From assembly GCA_029240815.1 (NCBI GenBank), contig JARDZO010000434.1, forward strand, positions 1-5,314: a stretch of DNA of 5,314 nucleotides, in the 5' to 3' direction. The position numbers and the translations under genes were made by a program. How positions within the stretch are numbered: the first letter of the stretch is position 1; each line of letters opens with the position of its first letter. Shown in pieces: positions 1-5,154 of this stretch. Below the pieces are notes generated by a model, which was given only the letters and a program-made list of their open reading frames with translations, did not search any database and was not told the origin of the DNA. The stretch comes from Brevibacillus sp. Its GTDB lineage: Bacteria; Bacillota; Bacilli; Brevibacillales; Brevibacillaceae.

Positions 1-599
1 GTTACATAGTATTCGCCTTGTACATTGTCATTTTTCACTTGTGCCAAGGCTTTCCATAATTTTTGGTTGTCATAGCAGTATATGCCCGTGTTAATTTCCC
101 GGATCGCCCGTTCCTCTGAAGAGGCGTCCTTGTGTTCCACGATTCGCAATACTTCGCCTGCCTCATCGCGCACGATTCGTCCGTAGCCTGTAGGATCGGA
201 CAGCACGGCGGTCAATACGGTTGCAGCCGCTTGCTGCTCTTCGTGATAGGTCAACAAAGCGGACAACGTCTCTGCAGACAAAAGCGGGACATCTCCGTAC
301 AAAAGAAACGTAGTGCCTTCTTTATCTTGTAAAAATGGCGCTGCCTGCTGGACGGCATGCGCCGTTCCCAACTGTTCTTCTTGTAGTGCATATGCAACGC
401 CCTCGCCTAGTTTGGCGCGGACTGCGTCTGCACCATGACCTACGACGACAACGATATCCTCCACCTGCATGGATGCCATTGTATCCACTACATGTTGGAC
501 CATTGGCTTTCCGCACACAGGGTGCAGGACCTTGTACAGCTTCGATTTCATCCGTGTACCCTGACCAGCGGCCAGAACCACGGCATGGATCTTAGACAT
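1..599 (-). CDS. glmU: Bifunctional UDP-N-acetylglucosamine pyrophosphorylase / glucosamine-1-phosphate N-acetyltransferase, N-terminal part (partial)
   Basis: Partial: the frame stays open to the window edge, giving about 199 residues of a protein that is usually about 455-460. GlmU makes UDP-GlcNAc in the cytoplasm for peptidoglycan and teichoic acid synthesis. What is visible is the N-terminal uridyltransferase domain: the nucleotide-binding loop [11 protein letters not shown] (residues 9-19), K23 in [19 protein letters not shown] (76-83), the metal-binding aspartate in YGDVPLL (D103), GYGRIV (138-143), VEHKDA (154-159) and NTGIY (170-174). The left-handed beta-helix acetyltransferase domain lies outside the window. 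The ATG at 597-599 is chosen because GGAGGG (605-610) lies 5 nt upstream and a sigma-A promoter lies at 631-659. In B. subtilis glmU directly follows spoVG; here a divergent GTPase gene separates them, so glmU has its own promoter. Identity is secure. Confidence 0.97.
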   Translation of the reverse strand, partial: MSKIHAVVLAAGQGTRMKSKLYKVLHPVCGKPMVQHVVDTMASMQVEDIVVVVGHGADAVRAKLGEGVAYALQEEQLGTAHAVQQAAPFLQDKEGTTFLLYGDVPLLSAETLSALLTYHEEQQAAATVLTAVLSDPTGYGRIVRDEAGEVLRIVEHKDASSEERAIREINTGIYCYDNQKLWKALAQVKNDNVQGEYYV

Positions 600-630
600 G
601 ACAACCCTCCATCGTAGAAGTTCCACAATG

Positions 631-659
631 ACTATATCTTAATCATATGTGGATTTCAA
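631..659 (-). promoter_or_regulatory. Sigma-A-type promoter of glmU
   Basis: On the minus strand, TTGAAA (659-654) is separated by exactly 17 nt from TATAGT (636-631), close to the TTGACA/TATAAT consensus. Transcription would start near 624, giving a leader of about 25 nt that includes the GGAGGG site of glmU. This fits glmU being transcribed separately from the spoVG side. It is a motif match only. Confidence 0.65.
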
Positions 660-728
660 GACAATCGATGCAGGATTATAGCCGTTTTCCGGACATTGAT
701 TGAAAGTTGGACAAACATCAGACAACAT

Positions 729-757
729 TTAATTTTCTGAGAAAAGTGTGATATATT
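729..757 (+). promoter_or_regulatory. Candidate promoter of the CobW-family GTPase gene
   Basis: An extended -10 of the form TGnTATATT (749-757) lies 17 nt after a weak -35-like TTAATT (729-734). The start point would be near 764, about 33 nt before the ATG at 797. An alternative pair is TTGGAC (707-712) with TAATTT (730-735), also spaced 17 nt. I see no convincing Zur-type inverted repeat (TCGTAAT-N-ATTACGA-like) between 600 and 796, so zinc control cannot be supported from sequence. Confidence 0.4.
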
Positions 758-781
758 GATGGTCGATAGGGGTATTTGAGA

Positions 782-787
782 AGGAGG
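782..787 (+). promoter_or_regulatory. Ribosome binding site that sets the GTPase start at 797
   Basis: A full AGGAGG (782-787) lies 9 nt before the ATG at 797. The same frame is open back to a TTG at 776, but a start there would place this site inside the coding region and would leave the TTG without a site of its own. Confidence 0.85.
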
Positions 788-796
788 TCGAACTGG

Positions 797-1810
797 ATGA
801 GCGCTCAAGTCTACTTGCTGACTGGTTATTTAGGAAGCGGAAAAACCACCCTATTGCAGAAAATGCTCACTCATTTGCGTGCGCAGGATTGCAAAGTCGT
901 GGTCGTGATGAATGAAATGGGCGAGGAAGATATTGATGGAGAACAACTTCAAGGATTTGGATTTCCTGTAAAAAAGCTCTTGGATGGATGCATCTGCTGC
1001 TCCATTCGGGGGGAAATGACGGAGAGCCTAAAGGAAGTAATTACCTCGCTGAATCCCGATAAAATTCTCATTGAAACGACTGGTGTCGCCGATCCCATCG
1101 ATGTGATCGATGGATTGACTCATCCTGAACTGTATGAGTCGGTTGATTTAAAAGGCATCATCTCCGTCGTGGATGCCTCCCGCTTTCTGGAGCTCAACTC
1201 ACGCTTCCAGTCTACGAGTGCCCTCGTGAAAACGATACGCAATCAGGTGAAATATGCAGACCTGTTACTAGTAAACAAGGTCGATATGACCCCAGCCGAC
1301 ATGCTGGAAAAAGTGCAGCGAAGGCTGTCCGAGCTAAATCCACATGCTCCCGTACATCTCACCATCCAAAGCGACATGGACCTACATACCCTATTATCCG
1401 TCACACGCCTGCCTGAACACTTCGCTGCACAGCGAGAGGCAGTCAGCTACGTATCTGTCCAAAAGAGTATCGGTCGTATGTCACCGATGGATCGGCTAAA
1501 GCAGTCACTTGGAATGAACGCGAGCCAGCCGTCACTGTTCAACAGCATCGAGACCTTTTCCTATCCCTTTACTGGACCTGTAGATGCTGCCAAGTTTGAA
1601 GACTTCCTATACAGCCTGCCCAAAAACGTGTACCGGGCAAAGGGCTACGTCTTGTTTCACGGCAGAGAGCAACTCATCTCTTTTCAGCACACCGATAATC
1701 AGGTGCACCTGTTTCCTTTTGAAAATCATGGACCCAAAATGGTGGCCGTTTTTATTGGAGAGGGAATGAACCGAGAGAAGATGATTACGGACCTGCAGAA
1801 ATGCTACTGA
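797..1810 (+). CDS. COG0523 / CobW-family GTP-binding protein (putative metal chaperone)
   Basis: A 337-residue G3E-family P-loop GTPase. Visible motifs: Walker A GYLGSGKTT (residues 10-18), NEMGEEDIDG (39-48), the family metal-binding CxCC as GCICCS (C65, C67, C68), ETTGVADP (93-100), VVDA (124-127), and the guanine-specificity motif NKVD (160-163). A CobW C-terminal-like domain runs from about 249 (ETFSYPFTGPVD) to the end. There is no His-rich tail or signal peptide, so it is cytosolic. COG0523 proteins use GTP hydrolysis to deliver metals such as zinc, cobalt or nickel; the subfamily and metal cannot be told here. It is the only plus-strand gene, divergent from glmU and convergent with spoVG, so it forms its own unit. 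Nothing near it suggests cobalamin synthesis or a nitrile hydratase. The ATG at 797 is chosen over TTG 776 because of AGGAGG at 782-787. Confidence 0.92.
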   Translation: MSAQVYLLTGYLGSGKTTLLQKMLTHLRAQDCKVVVVMNEMGEEDIDGEQLQGFGFPVKKLLDGCICCSIRGEMTESLKEVITSLNPDKILIETTGVADPIDVIDGLTHPELYESVDLKGIISVVDASRFLELNSRFQSTSALVKTIRNQVKYADLLLVNKVDMTPADMLEKVQRRLSELNPHAPVHLTIQSDMDLHTLLSVTRLPEHFAAQREAVSYVSVQKSIGRMSPMDRLKQSLGMNASQPSLFNSIETFSYPFTGPVDAAKFEDFLYSLPKNVYRAKGYVLFHGREQLISFQHTDNQVHLFPFENHGPKMVAVFIGEGMNREKMITDLQKCY

Positions 1811-1823
1811 TAGCCACACGTCG

Positions 1824-1853
1824 AAGCACCCTGTCAAAATAGACAGGGTGCTT
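1824..1853. terminator. Intrinsic terminator shared by the convergent GTPase gene and spoVG
   Basis: A perfect 12-bp inverted repeat, AAGCACCCTGTC (1824-1835) and GACAGGGTGCTT (1842-1853), encloses a 6-nt loop. It sits between the GTPase stop (1810) and the spoVG stop (1865). On the plus strand the stem runs into TTGTTAGTT, a moderately T-rich tail. On the minus strand the tail is poorer in T, so it may be less efficient for spoVG. Confidence 0.85.
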
Positions 1854-1864
1854 GTTAGTTCTAC

Positions 1865-2152
1865 CTATGCACCAGCTTCGATCGTGCTTTCTTCTTCTTG
1901 ACCAACGCGATCATACTCAGTCAAGACAGCAGCCTGAATTTTTTCGCGGGTAGTGGAAGAAATCGGATGCGCGATATCACGGAACTCTCCATCCGGTGTA
2001 CGCTTGCTCGGCATGGCAACGAACATACCATTGTTTCCGTCAATGACACGGATATCATGAACCACAAATTCATGGTCAATTGTAATGGACGCAATCGCTT
2101 TCATCCTACCATCCGTATTCACTCGGCGAAGTCTAACGTCTGTAACTTCCAT
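1865..2152 (-). CDS. spoVG: Septation / stage V sporulation regulator SpoVG (RNA-binding)
   Basis: A 95-residue protein, almost collinear with the roughly 97-residue B. subtilis SpoVG. It begins [20 protein letters not shown] and carries the hallmark stretches [36 protein letters not shown] and TTREKIQ. The acidic C-terminal tail ([10 protein letters not shown]) is variable in the family. SpoVG is a small dimeric nucleic-acid-binding protein that affects asymmetric septation and spore cortex formation; in other Firmicutes it is reported as a global post-transcriptional regulator. The start ATG (2150-2152) has AGGGAG (2161-2166) 8 nt upstream. A sigma-H-like promoter lies at 2191-2221, so the gene can be switched on early in sporulation separately from the upstream ridA-purR genes. 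Its 3' end faces the convergent GTPase gene. Confidence 0.97.
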   Translation of the reverse strand: MEVTDVRLRRVNTDGRMKAIASITIDHEFVVHDIRVIDGNNGMFVAMPSKRTPDGEFRDIAHPISSTTREKIQAAVLTEYDRVGQEEESTIEAGA

Positions 2153-2190
2153 CTAGTTCACTCCCTTTATCTATGAAAACGCGTTTAGGA

Positions 2191-2221
2191 GTATTTCCAC
2201 CCTTTGGGTAAATATTCCTGC
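2191..2221 (-). promoter_or_regulatory. Candidate sigma-H promoter of spoVG
   Basis: Read on the minus strand, GCAGGAATAT (2221-2212) resembles the sigma-H -35 (RnAGGAWWT), and GTGGAAATA (2200-2192) resembles the -10 (RnnGAATWW, with GAAA in place of GAAT). The arrangement closely resembles the classic B. subtilis spoVG promoter as I remember it (GCAGGA, then GTGGAAT), with spacing the same or 1 nt longer. The predicted leader is about 30 nt and holds the spoVG ribosome binding site. Confidence 0.65.
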
Positions 2222-2272
2222 TGTCCTAGCGCGCATTTTGCACGAGGCTGTTCTGTGATCATCTAGCGTTTC

Positions 2273-2656
2273 TTACGCTTCCAGATAAGCTACAATCTCA
2301 ATTTCGACTTTCACATCACGCGGCAGACGAGCTACTTCCACAGTGGAACGAGCCGGTTTGTGATCGCCGAAATATTGTCCGTACACTTCATTGAGTTGGG
2401 CGAAGTCGTTCATGTCTTTGATGAATACAGTCGCCTTTACGACGCTGGACAAGCTACCGCCCGCCTCTGCCAGGACTGACTGGATGTTCGAAAACACCTG
2501 ATGGGTTTGTGCTACGATGTCGCCTTCCACGAGAGTGCCGTCCGCGCGCAGCGGGATTTGACCAGATGCAAATAGGAATGGGCCTACCTTGGCAGCTTGG
2601 CTGTATGGACCAATTGCTGCTGGAGCTTTGTCAGTGGAAACAAAAGAGATTGCCAT
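2273..2656 (-). CDS. ridA: RidA / YjgF / YabJ family 2-iminobutanoate/2-iminopropanoate deaminase
   Basis: A 127-residue protein of typical length for the family. RidA proteins are trimeric and hydrolyse reactive enamine/imine intermediates released by PLP enzymes such as threonine dehydratase. Family marks are visible: IGPYSQA (15-21), FASGQIP (29-35), QTHQVFSNI (50-58), and [11 protein letters not shown] (102-112) with R103, the arginine that binds the substrate carboxylate. VEIEIVA (117-123) provides the conserved glutamates E118/E120. Placement directly after purR is conserved; in B. subtilis this gene is yabJ, and YabJ has been reported to affect PurR-dependent repression of purA. The start ATG (2654-2656) follows AGAGGGGAG (2666-2674) by 9 nt. 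The whole 93-nt gap to purR is filled by repeat copy C plus this ribosome binding site, and I see no separate promoter, so co-transcription with purR is likely. Confidence 0.95.
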   Translation of the reverse strand: MAISFVSTDKAPAAIGPYSQAAKVGPFLFASGQIPLRADGTLVEGDIVAQTHQVFSNIQSVLAEAGGSLSSVVKATVFIKDMNDFAQLNEVYGQYFGDHKPARSTVEVARLPRDVKVEIEIVAYLEA

Positions 2657-2676
2657 GTGGATCTACTCCCCTCTAT

Positions 2677-2757
2677 TTTGGAAAACCTGGCTCCGCATTT
2701 GCTTTTCAGAGCCGCAGCTGCACTGTTGTAGACAGGAACTTACGGATTCCTATCTAC
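2677..2757 (-). repeat. Two-hairpin intergenic repeat, copy C (purR-ridA junction, diverged)
   Basis: The most diverged of three copies. In minus-strand order, hairpin 1 pairs GTAGATAGGAA (2757-2747) with TTCCTGTCTAC (2738-2728): 11 bp including one U-G wobble. The linker AGTGCAGCTG follows (2724-2715). Hairpin 2 pairs GGCTCTG (2713-2707) with CGGAGCC (2695-2689), 7 bp including one U-G wobble, and is followed by AGGTTTTCCAAAA. The last three purR codons overlap hairpin 1, including the TAG stop (2752-2750). The repeat ends 2 nt before the ridA ribosome binding site. Confidence 0.7.
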
Positions 2758-3574
2758 CAAAAAAGCTTCCGAGCTCGATTTCGATTTGCTTACCCTTGAT
2801 GTCAACATCCTGCAGCTTGGCCAATGACACGTATTCATCGACCAAGCGTTCAGATACGTCAGCTGTCGTTTCTACCAATACTCCGCACCCTACTACAGTA
2901 GCACGGAACTCTTGCAACAGGTCGATCATGCCACGCAGCGTACCGCCTGCCTTCATGAAGTCGTCCACAATCAGGACACGAGACTGCTCGGCCAGTGCGC
3001 GACGAGCAAGTGACATCGTCTGAATCCGCTTGCTGGACCCTGAAACGTAGTTAATACTTACGACCGAACCTTCCGTCACCTTGTTGTCACGGCGCACTAT
3101 GACCACAGGGACATTCAAAAACATCGCTGTCGCATAAGCGAGTGGAATCCCTTTGGTCTCCACCGTCATGACCACATCGACGTTTTTGTCCGAGTAAGCT
3201 GTAGCGAACAGCTTGCCAATCTGCGCCATAGTGGACGGATTGCCGAGAATATCGGACATGTACAGGTACCCACCTGGCAAGAGACGATCTGGATTAGCCA
3301 ATTGACCAATCAGTTCTTGCACGAAAAGCAGGGCTTCTTCTGTTTTGACCTGGGGAATAAACTTCACTCCACCGGCCGCTCCCGCCACCGTTTTCAACAA
3401 GCCAACACCCTGAACCTCAAACGCTTCTTTGATGATTGACAAGTCTTCACTAATCGACGATTTCGCCGCCCCGTATTGTTCGGCAAACAGAGTGAGCGGA
3501 ATCAGCGTATGGGGATGGGCGAGTAAGTGCTGAGTCATATCGACAAGACGAGCACTTCTACGCAATTTCTTCAT
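2750..3574 (-). CDS. purR: Purine operon repressor PurR
   Basis: A 274-residue Bacillus-type PurR: an N-terminal winged-helix DNA-binding domain joined to a phosphoribosyltransferase-like domain that binds PRPP as inducer but is not an enzyme. The winged helix covers about residues 1-73 (RRSARLVDMTQHLL, AAKSSISEDLSIIKEAF, GAAGGVKFIP). The effector domain shows VVMTVETKGIPLAYATA, NKVTEGSVVSINYVSGSS and the PRPP loop VLIVDDFMKAGGT (200-212). It represses purine synthesis and transport genes at PurBox pairs. The start ATG (3572-3574) has GGAGG (3582-3586) 7 nt upstream. A PurBox-like sequence overlaps the leader (3587-3599), suggesting autoregulation. The C-terminus ends at FFGR, about 11 residues short of the B. 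subtilis protein as I remember it, and the stop codon lies inside repeat copy C. Core motifs are intact, so it should work. Confidence 0.97.
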   Translation of the reverse strand: MKKLRRSARLVDMTQHLLAHPHTLIPLTLFAEQYGAAKSSISEDLSIIKEAFEVQGVGLLKTVAGAAGGVKFIPQVKTEEALLFVQELIGQLANPDRLLPGGYLYMSDILGNPSTMAQIGKLFATAYSDKNVDVVMTVETKGIPLAYATAMFLNVPVVIVRRDNKVTEGSVVSINYVSGSSKRIQTMSLARRALAEQSRVLIVDDFMKAGGTLRGMIDLLQEFRATVVGCGVLVETTADVSERLVDEYVSLAKLQDVDIKGKQIEIELGSFFGR

Positions 3575-3586
3575 AGCTCTTCCTCC

Positions 3587-3599
3587 AAAACCGAATATT
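3587..3599. promoter_or_regulatory. PurBox-like operator upstream of purR
   Basis: The plus strand reads AAAACCGAATATT, matching 12 of 13 positions of the B. subtilis PurBox AWWWCCGAACWWT (T in place of C at position 10). It abuts the purR ribosome binding site (3582-3586). B. subtilis operators use an inverted pair about 16-17 nt apart; no good second box is seen at that distance, so this would be a single-box or weak operator. Confidence 0.45.
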
Positions 3600-3629
3600 A
3601 TGGTGCTAATGTATCATTTATATACGGGT

Positions 3630-4508
3630 TCATGCAAGCATTTCCCCTTCTTGCGCACCTAACATTCGGGCAACAAATACATCTTTCACAAATCCACGCA
3701 ATGCGTTGTATATCCGATGCACCTTAGCTTCCTTCTGTACGAGTGCAAATACAGTAGGACCGCTCCCTGACATCAGTACACCATCAGCTCCTGATGCCAT
3801 CATCAGTTCCTTGATCTGCCGTACTTGCGGATGGAGCGCCAGCGTGACATTTTCGAGCACATTTCCGAGAGATTGACACATTAACGAGAAGTCTTGGTCC
3901 TCGATTGCCATCAGCATTTCACCCGTCGGTGGATGGTCGGCAATCTCCGGCACTCGCAGATTCCCGTATACATCTGCTGTCGACACACCAATCGGTGGCT
4001 TGGCGAGAATGACCCAGCACGGTGCTGGAGGTCCCAGATGGGTAATCTGTTCGCCGCGACCCTTTGCCAGCGCCGTTCCTCCGTACACACAGAATGGAAC
4101 GTCAGAGCCAATCTCAGCTCCCACGGCCGCTAACTCGTCAAGGCTCAACCCGAGATTCCATAATTGATTCAGCCCGCGCAGCGCTGCTGCTGCATCACTG
4201 CTGCCCCCTGCCAGGCCCGCTGCAACGGGGATCTGTTTATCGATATACAAATGCACGCCTTCGCGTACATGATAGCGTTCTTTTAATAGGACCGCTGCTT
4301 TATACGCGTGATTGCGGATATCATCTGGTACGAAGCTAGCAGAGCAGTCCAGCGTTATCTCTCCATCTCCGCGTAGAGTCAGATCTACACGATCCGCCAA
4401 GTCTACGGTAGTCATCACCATTTCCACTTCGTGATAACCGTCCGGCCGCTTGGCGAGAACATCAAGAGTTAAATTGATTTTGGCCGGAGCTTTGACCGAG
4501 ATACGCAC
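3630..4508 (-). CDS. ispE: 4-diphosphocytidyl-2-C-methyl-D-erythritol kinase (IspE)
   Basis: A 292-residue GHMP-superfamily kinase that phosphorylates CDP-methylerythritol with ATP in the MEP pathway, giving isoprenoid precursors for undecaprenyl phosphate and quinones. Visible motifs: [12 protein letters not shown] (6-17) with the substrate-binding lysine K10, [14 protein letters not shown] (residues 21-34), the ATP-binding loop [14 protein letters not shown] (94-107), catalytic aspartate D136 in GSDVPF, and the third GHMP motif MSGSGPTVF (246-254). The GTG at 4508-4506 is chosen over the in-frame GTG at 4517 for two reasons: GAGGTGA (4520-4514) lies 5 nt upstream of it, and the protein then begins (M)[12 protein letters not shown], in register with B. 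subtilis [13 protein letters not shown]. It sits between sspF and purR as in Bacillus. The 55-nt gap to purR has no hairpin terminator, so read-through into purR is likely. Confidence 0.97.
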   Translation of the reverse strand: MRISVKAPAKINLTLDVLAKRPDGYHEVEMVMTTVDLADRVDLTLRGDGEITLDCSASFVPDDIRNHAYKAAVLLKERYHVREGVHLYIDKQIPVAAGLAGGSSDAAAALRGLNQLWNLGLSLDELAAVGAEIGSDVPFCVYGGTALAKGRGEQITHLGPPAPCWVILAKPPIGVSTADVYGNLRVPEIADHPPTGEMLMAIEDQDFSLMCQSLGNVLENVTLALHPQVRQIKELMMASGADGVLMSGSGPTVFALVQKEAKVHRIYNALRGFVKDVFVARMLGAQEGEMLA

Positions 4509-4513
4509 GTTGT

Positions 4514-4520
4514 TCACCTC
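4514..4520 (-). promoter_or_regulatory. Ribosome binding site that sets the GTG start of ispE
   Basis: GAGGTGA (4520-4514) lies 5 nt before the GTG at 4508. An upstream in-frame GTG (4517-4515) lies inside this site, and the sequence before it has only weak complementarity to the 16S rRNA end. Confidence 0.75.
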
Positions 4521-4549
4521 TGCCTACGTTCTAAATTTCCTAGTCTCTT

Positions 4550-4558
4550 ATTGTAGCA
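4550..4558 (-). promoter_or_regulatory. Candidate extended -10 promoter of ispE
   Basis: The minus strand reads TGCTACAAT (4558-4550), an extended -10 (TGnTATAAT) with one mismatch, about 42 nt before the GTG start. No good -35 is seen 16-18 nt upstream (TGGCAT-like at best). An ispE promoter is expected here because sspF, the preceding gene, is spore-specific and ends in a terminator. Confidence 0.4.
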
Positions 4559-4637
4559 TAGGCATTCTCTTCCATGCCACTCGATCGCATAAAACAATAT
4601 GATCGGGAAGATTATGACGGTTTAGAAAATATCGATC

Positions 4638-4722
4638 TTTAGAAAACTCGGCTACGCCAAGCTTTTTGGCGAATACCTAGTTGCACTTATACTGGATAGA
4701 AAAACTATAAATTCCTATCTGT
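4638..4722 (-). repeat. Two-hairpin intergenic repeat, copy A (sspF-ispE gap)
   Basis: On the minus strand, hairpin 1 pairs GATAGGAA (4719-4712) with TTTCTATC (4702-4695): 8 bp including one G-U wobble, with a 9-nt loop. The linker ATAAGTGCAACTA follows (4690-4678). Hairpin 2 pairs CGCCAA (4671-4666) with TTGGCG (4660-4655) and leads into TAGCCGAGTTTTCTAAA. Shared blocks with copy B (plus strand): TTAGAAAACTyG, CTACGCCA, TGGCG, TAGTTrCACTTAT and TATAAATTCyTATC. It lies just beyond the sspF terminator. Confidence 0.85.
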
Positions 4723-4751
4723 ACAAAGAAAAGACCGGGTTTTCCCCGGCC
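4722..4751 (-). terminator. Intrinsic terminator of sspF
   Basis: On the minus strand CCGGG (4749-4745) pairs with CCCGG (4739-4735) across a short A-rich loop, followed by TCTTTTCTTTG. It lies 11 nt after the sspF stop and directly before repeat copy A. It fits a single-gene spore transcript. Confidence 0.75.
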
Positions 4752-4762
4752 TCGCCAACGAG

Positions 4763-4945
4763 TCATGTAGTATGCTGTTTGGCCAATGCTTCCTCGGCAA
4801 TCTGAATAGCGCGTTTGACTATGTTTCCTGCGTCACGCGTCGTGATGGCACCCCAGCCCTCGGCTTTCACCGTATCGTAAAATCCAAGCTCCTTGGCGAT
4901 CTCCATCTTGAACTGCTCAGACATAATGCCTCGTCTGCGACCCAT
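4763..4945 (-). CDS. sspF: Small acid-soluble spore protein, alpha/beta type, SspF
   Basis: A 60-residue protein that is highly similar in register to B. subtilis SspF (61 residues): [19 protein letters not shown], then [33 protein letters not shown]. Alpha/beta SASPs are made in the forespore, coat and protect spore DNA, and are degraded at germination. The start ATG (4943-4945) is preferred to one 27 nt upstream: GGGGAGG (4957-4951) lies 5 nt before it, and the family begins MGRRR. The longer start would put the ribosome binding site inside the gene. A sigma-G -10-like CACACTA (4980-4974) lies upstream, but no good -35 is seen at 17-18 nt. It lies between veg and ispE as in Bacillus and has its own terminator. 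Confidence 0.96.
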   Translation of the reverse strand: MGRRRGIMSEQFKMEIAKELGFYDTVKAEGWGAITTRDAGNIVKRAIQIAEEALAKQHTT

Positions 4946-4950
4946 AACAT

Positions 4951-4957
4951 CCTCCCC
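4951..4957 (-). promoter_or_regulatory. Ribosome binding site that sets the sspF start
   Basis: GGGGAGG (4957-4951) lies 5 nt before the ATG at 4945. It decides between this start and an upstream in-frame ATG at 4972-4970, which would add nine residues (MCQREGEDV) not found in the family. Confidence 0.8.
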
Positions 4958-5040
4958 TTCTCGTTGACACAAGTAGTGTGTGCAACAAAGGGGCGCTTCA
5001 ATCTATTTTGAGGTGGCCGTCAGCAACCGAATATTTGGCA

Positions 5041-5119
5041 TTAGAAAACTTGCCTACGCCATTTCTGGCGTAGCCGTAGTTACACTTATGCGAATAAGAA
5101 TTTTATAAATTCTTATCGT
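5041..5119 (-). repeat. Two-hairpin intergenic repeat, copy B (veg-sspF gap)
   Basis: The copy with the best-formed hairpins. On the minus strand, hairpin 1 is a perfect 9-bp stem (ATAAGAATT 5116-5108 with AATTCTTAT 5102-5094, 5-nt loop). The linker ATAAGTGTAACTA follows (5089-5077). Hairpin 2 is a perfect 8-bp stem (CTACGCCA 5073-5066 with TGGCGTAG 5061-5054) closed by a GAAA loop, then GCAAGTTTTCTAA. It begins just beyond the T-tract of the veg terminator and ends about 95 nt before sspF. Confidence 0.85.
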
Positions 5120-5154
5120 AAAAATAAAACAGTAGAACCCGGGGGGCTCTACTG
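5117..5154 (-). terminator. Intrinsic terminator of veg, overlapping its stop codon
   Basis: On the minus strand CAGTAGA (5154-5148) pairs with TCTACTG (5136-5130), with an inner CCC/GGG pairing, then TTTTATTTTTACG. The veg TAG stop (5151-5149) lies within the left arm. The T-tract runs into the start of repeat copy B. Confidence 0.85.

Noticed and set aside
132..617. Plus- and minus-strand open frames within the glmU region
   Set aside because: The continuous glmU frame from 599 to the window edge explains this stretch; the other frames are shadows.
776..796. TTG start giving seven extra residues on the GTPase
   Set aside because: The extension encodes the AGGAGG ribosome binding site itself, and the P-loop protein starts naturally at MSAQVYLLTG.
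600..796. Zur operator upstream of the COG0523 gene
   Set aside because: No inverted repeat resembling the Bacillus Zur box could be found by eye on either strand.
1607..1837. Open frame on the minus strand across the 3' end of the GTPase gene
   Set aside because: It is antisense to a well-supported gene, crosses the terminator hairpin, and has no recognisable protein features.
1898..2176. Plus-strand open frame opposite spoVG
   Set aside because: It is a shadow of the strongly conserved spoVG frame, with no ribosome binding site and no family features.
2509..3023. Overlapping plus-strand open frames across the ridA start, repeat copy C and the purR 3' end
   Set aside because: They are antisense to ridA and purR and rich in Cys/Ser/Arg as expected for shadows; no start signals.
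3894..4339. Open frames on both strands inside ispE
   Set aside because: They are alternative frames of a gene with all three GHMP motifs in its own frame.
4515..4517. Upstream GTG start for ispE
   Set aside because: It lies inside the GAGGTGA ribosome binding site; the GTG at 4508 is better spaced and in register with homologues.
4966..5005. Full sigma-G promoter of sspF
   Set aside because: A CACACTA -10-like sequence is present, but the nearest -35-like TGAAGC is only 14 nt away instead of 17-18, so it is not listed as a feature.
2677..5119. CRISPR array or transposon interpretation of the three repeats
   Set aside because: The copies are separated by whole genes, are not regularly spaced, and show no clear terminal inverted repeats, target duplications or transposase.
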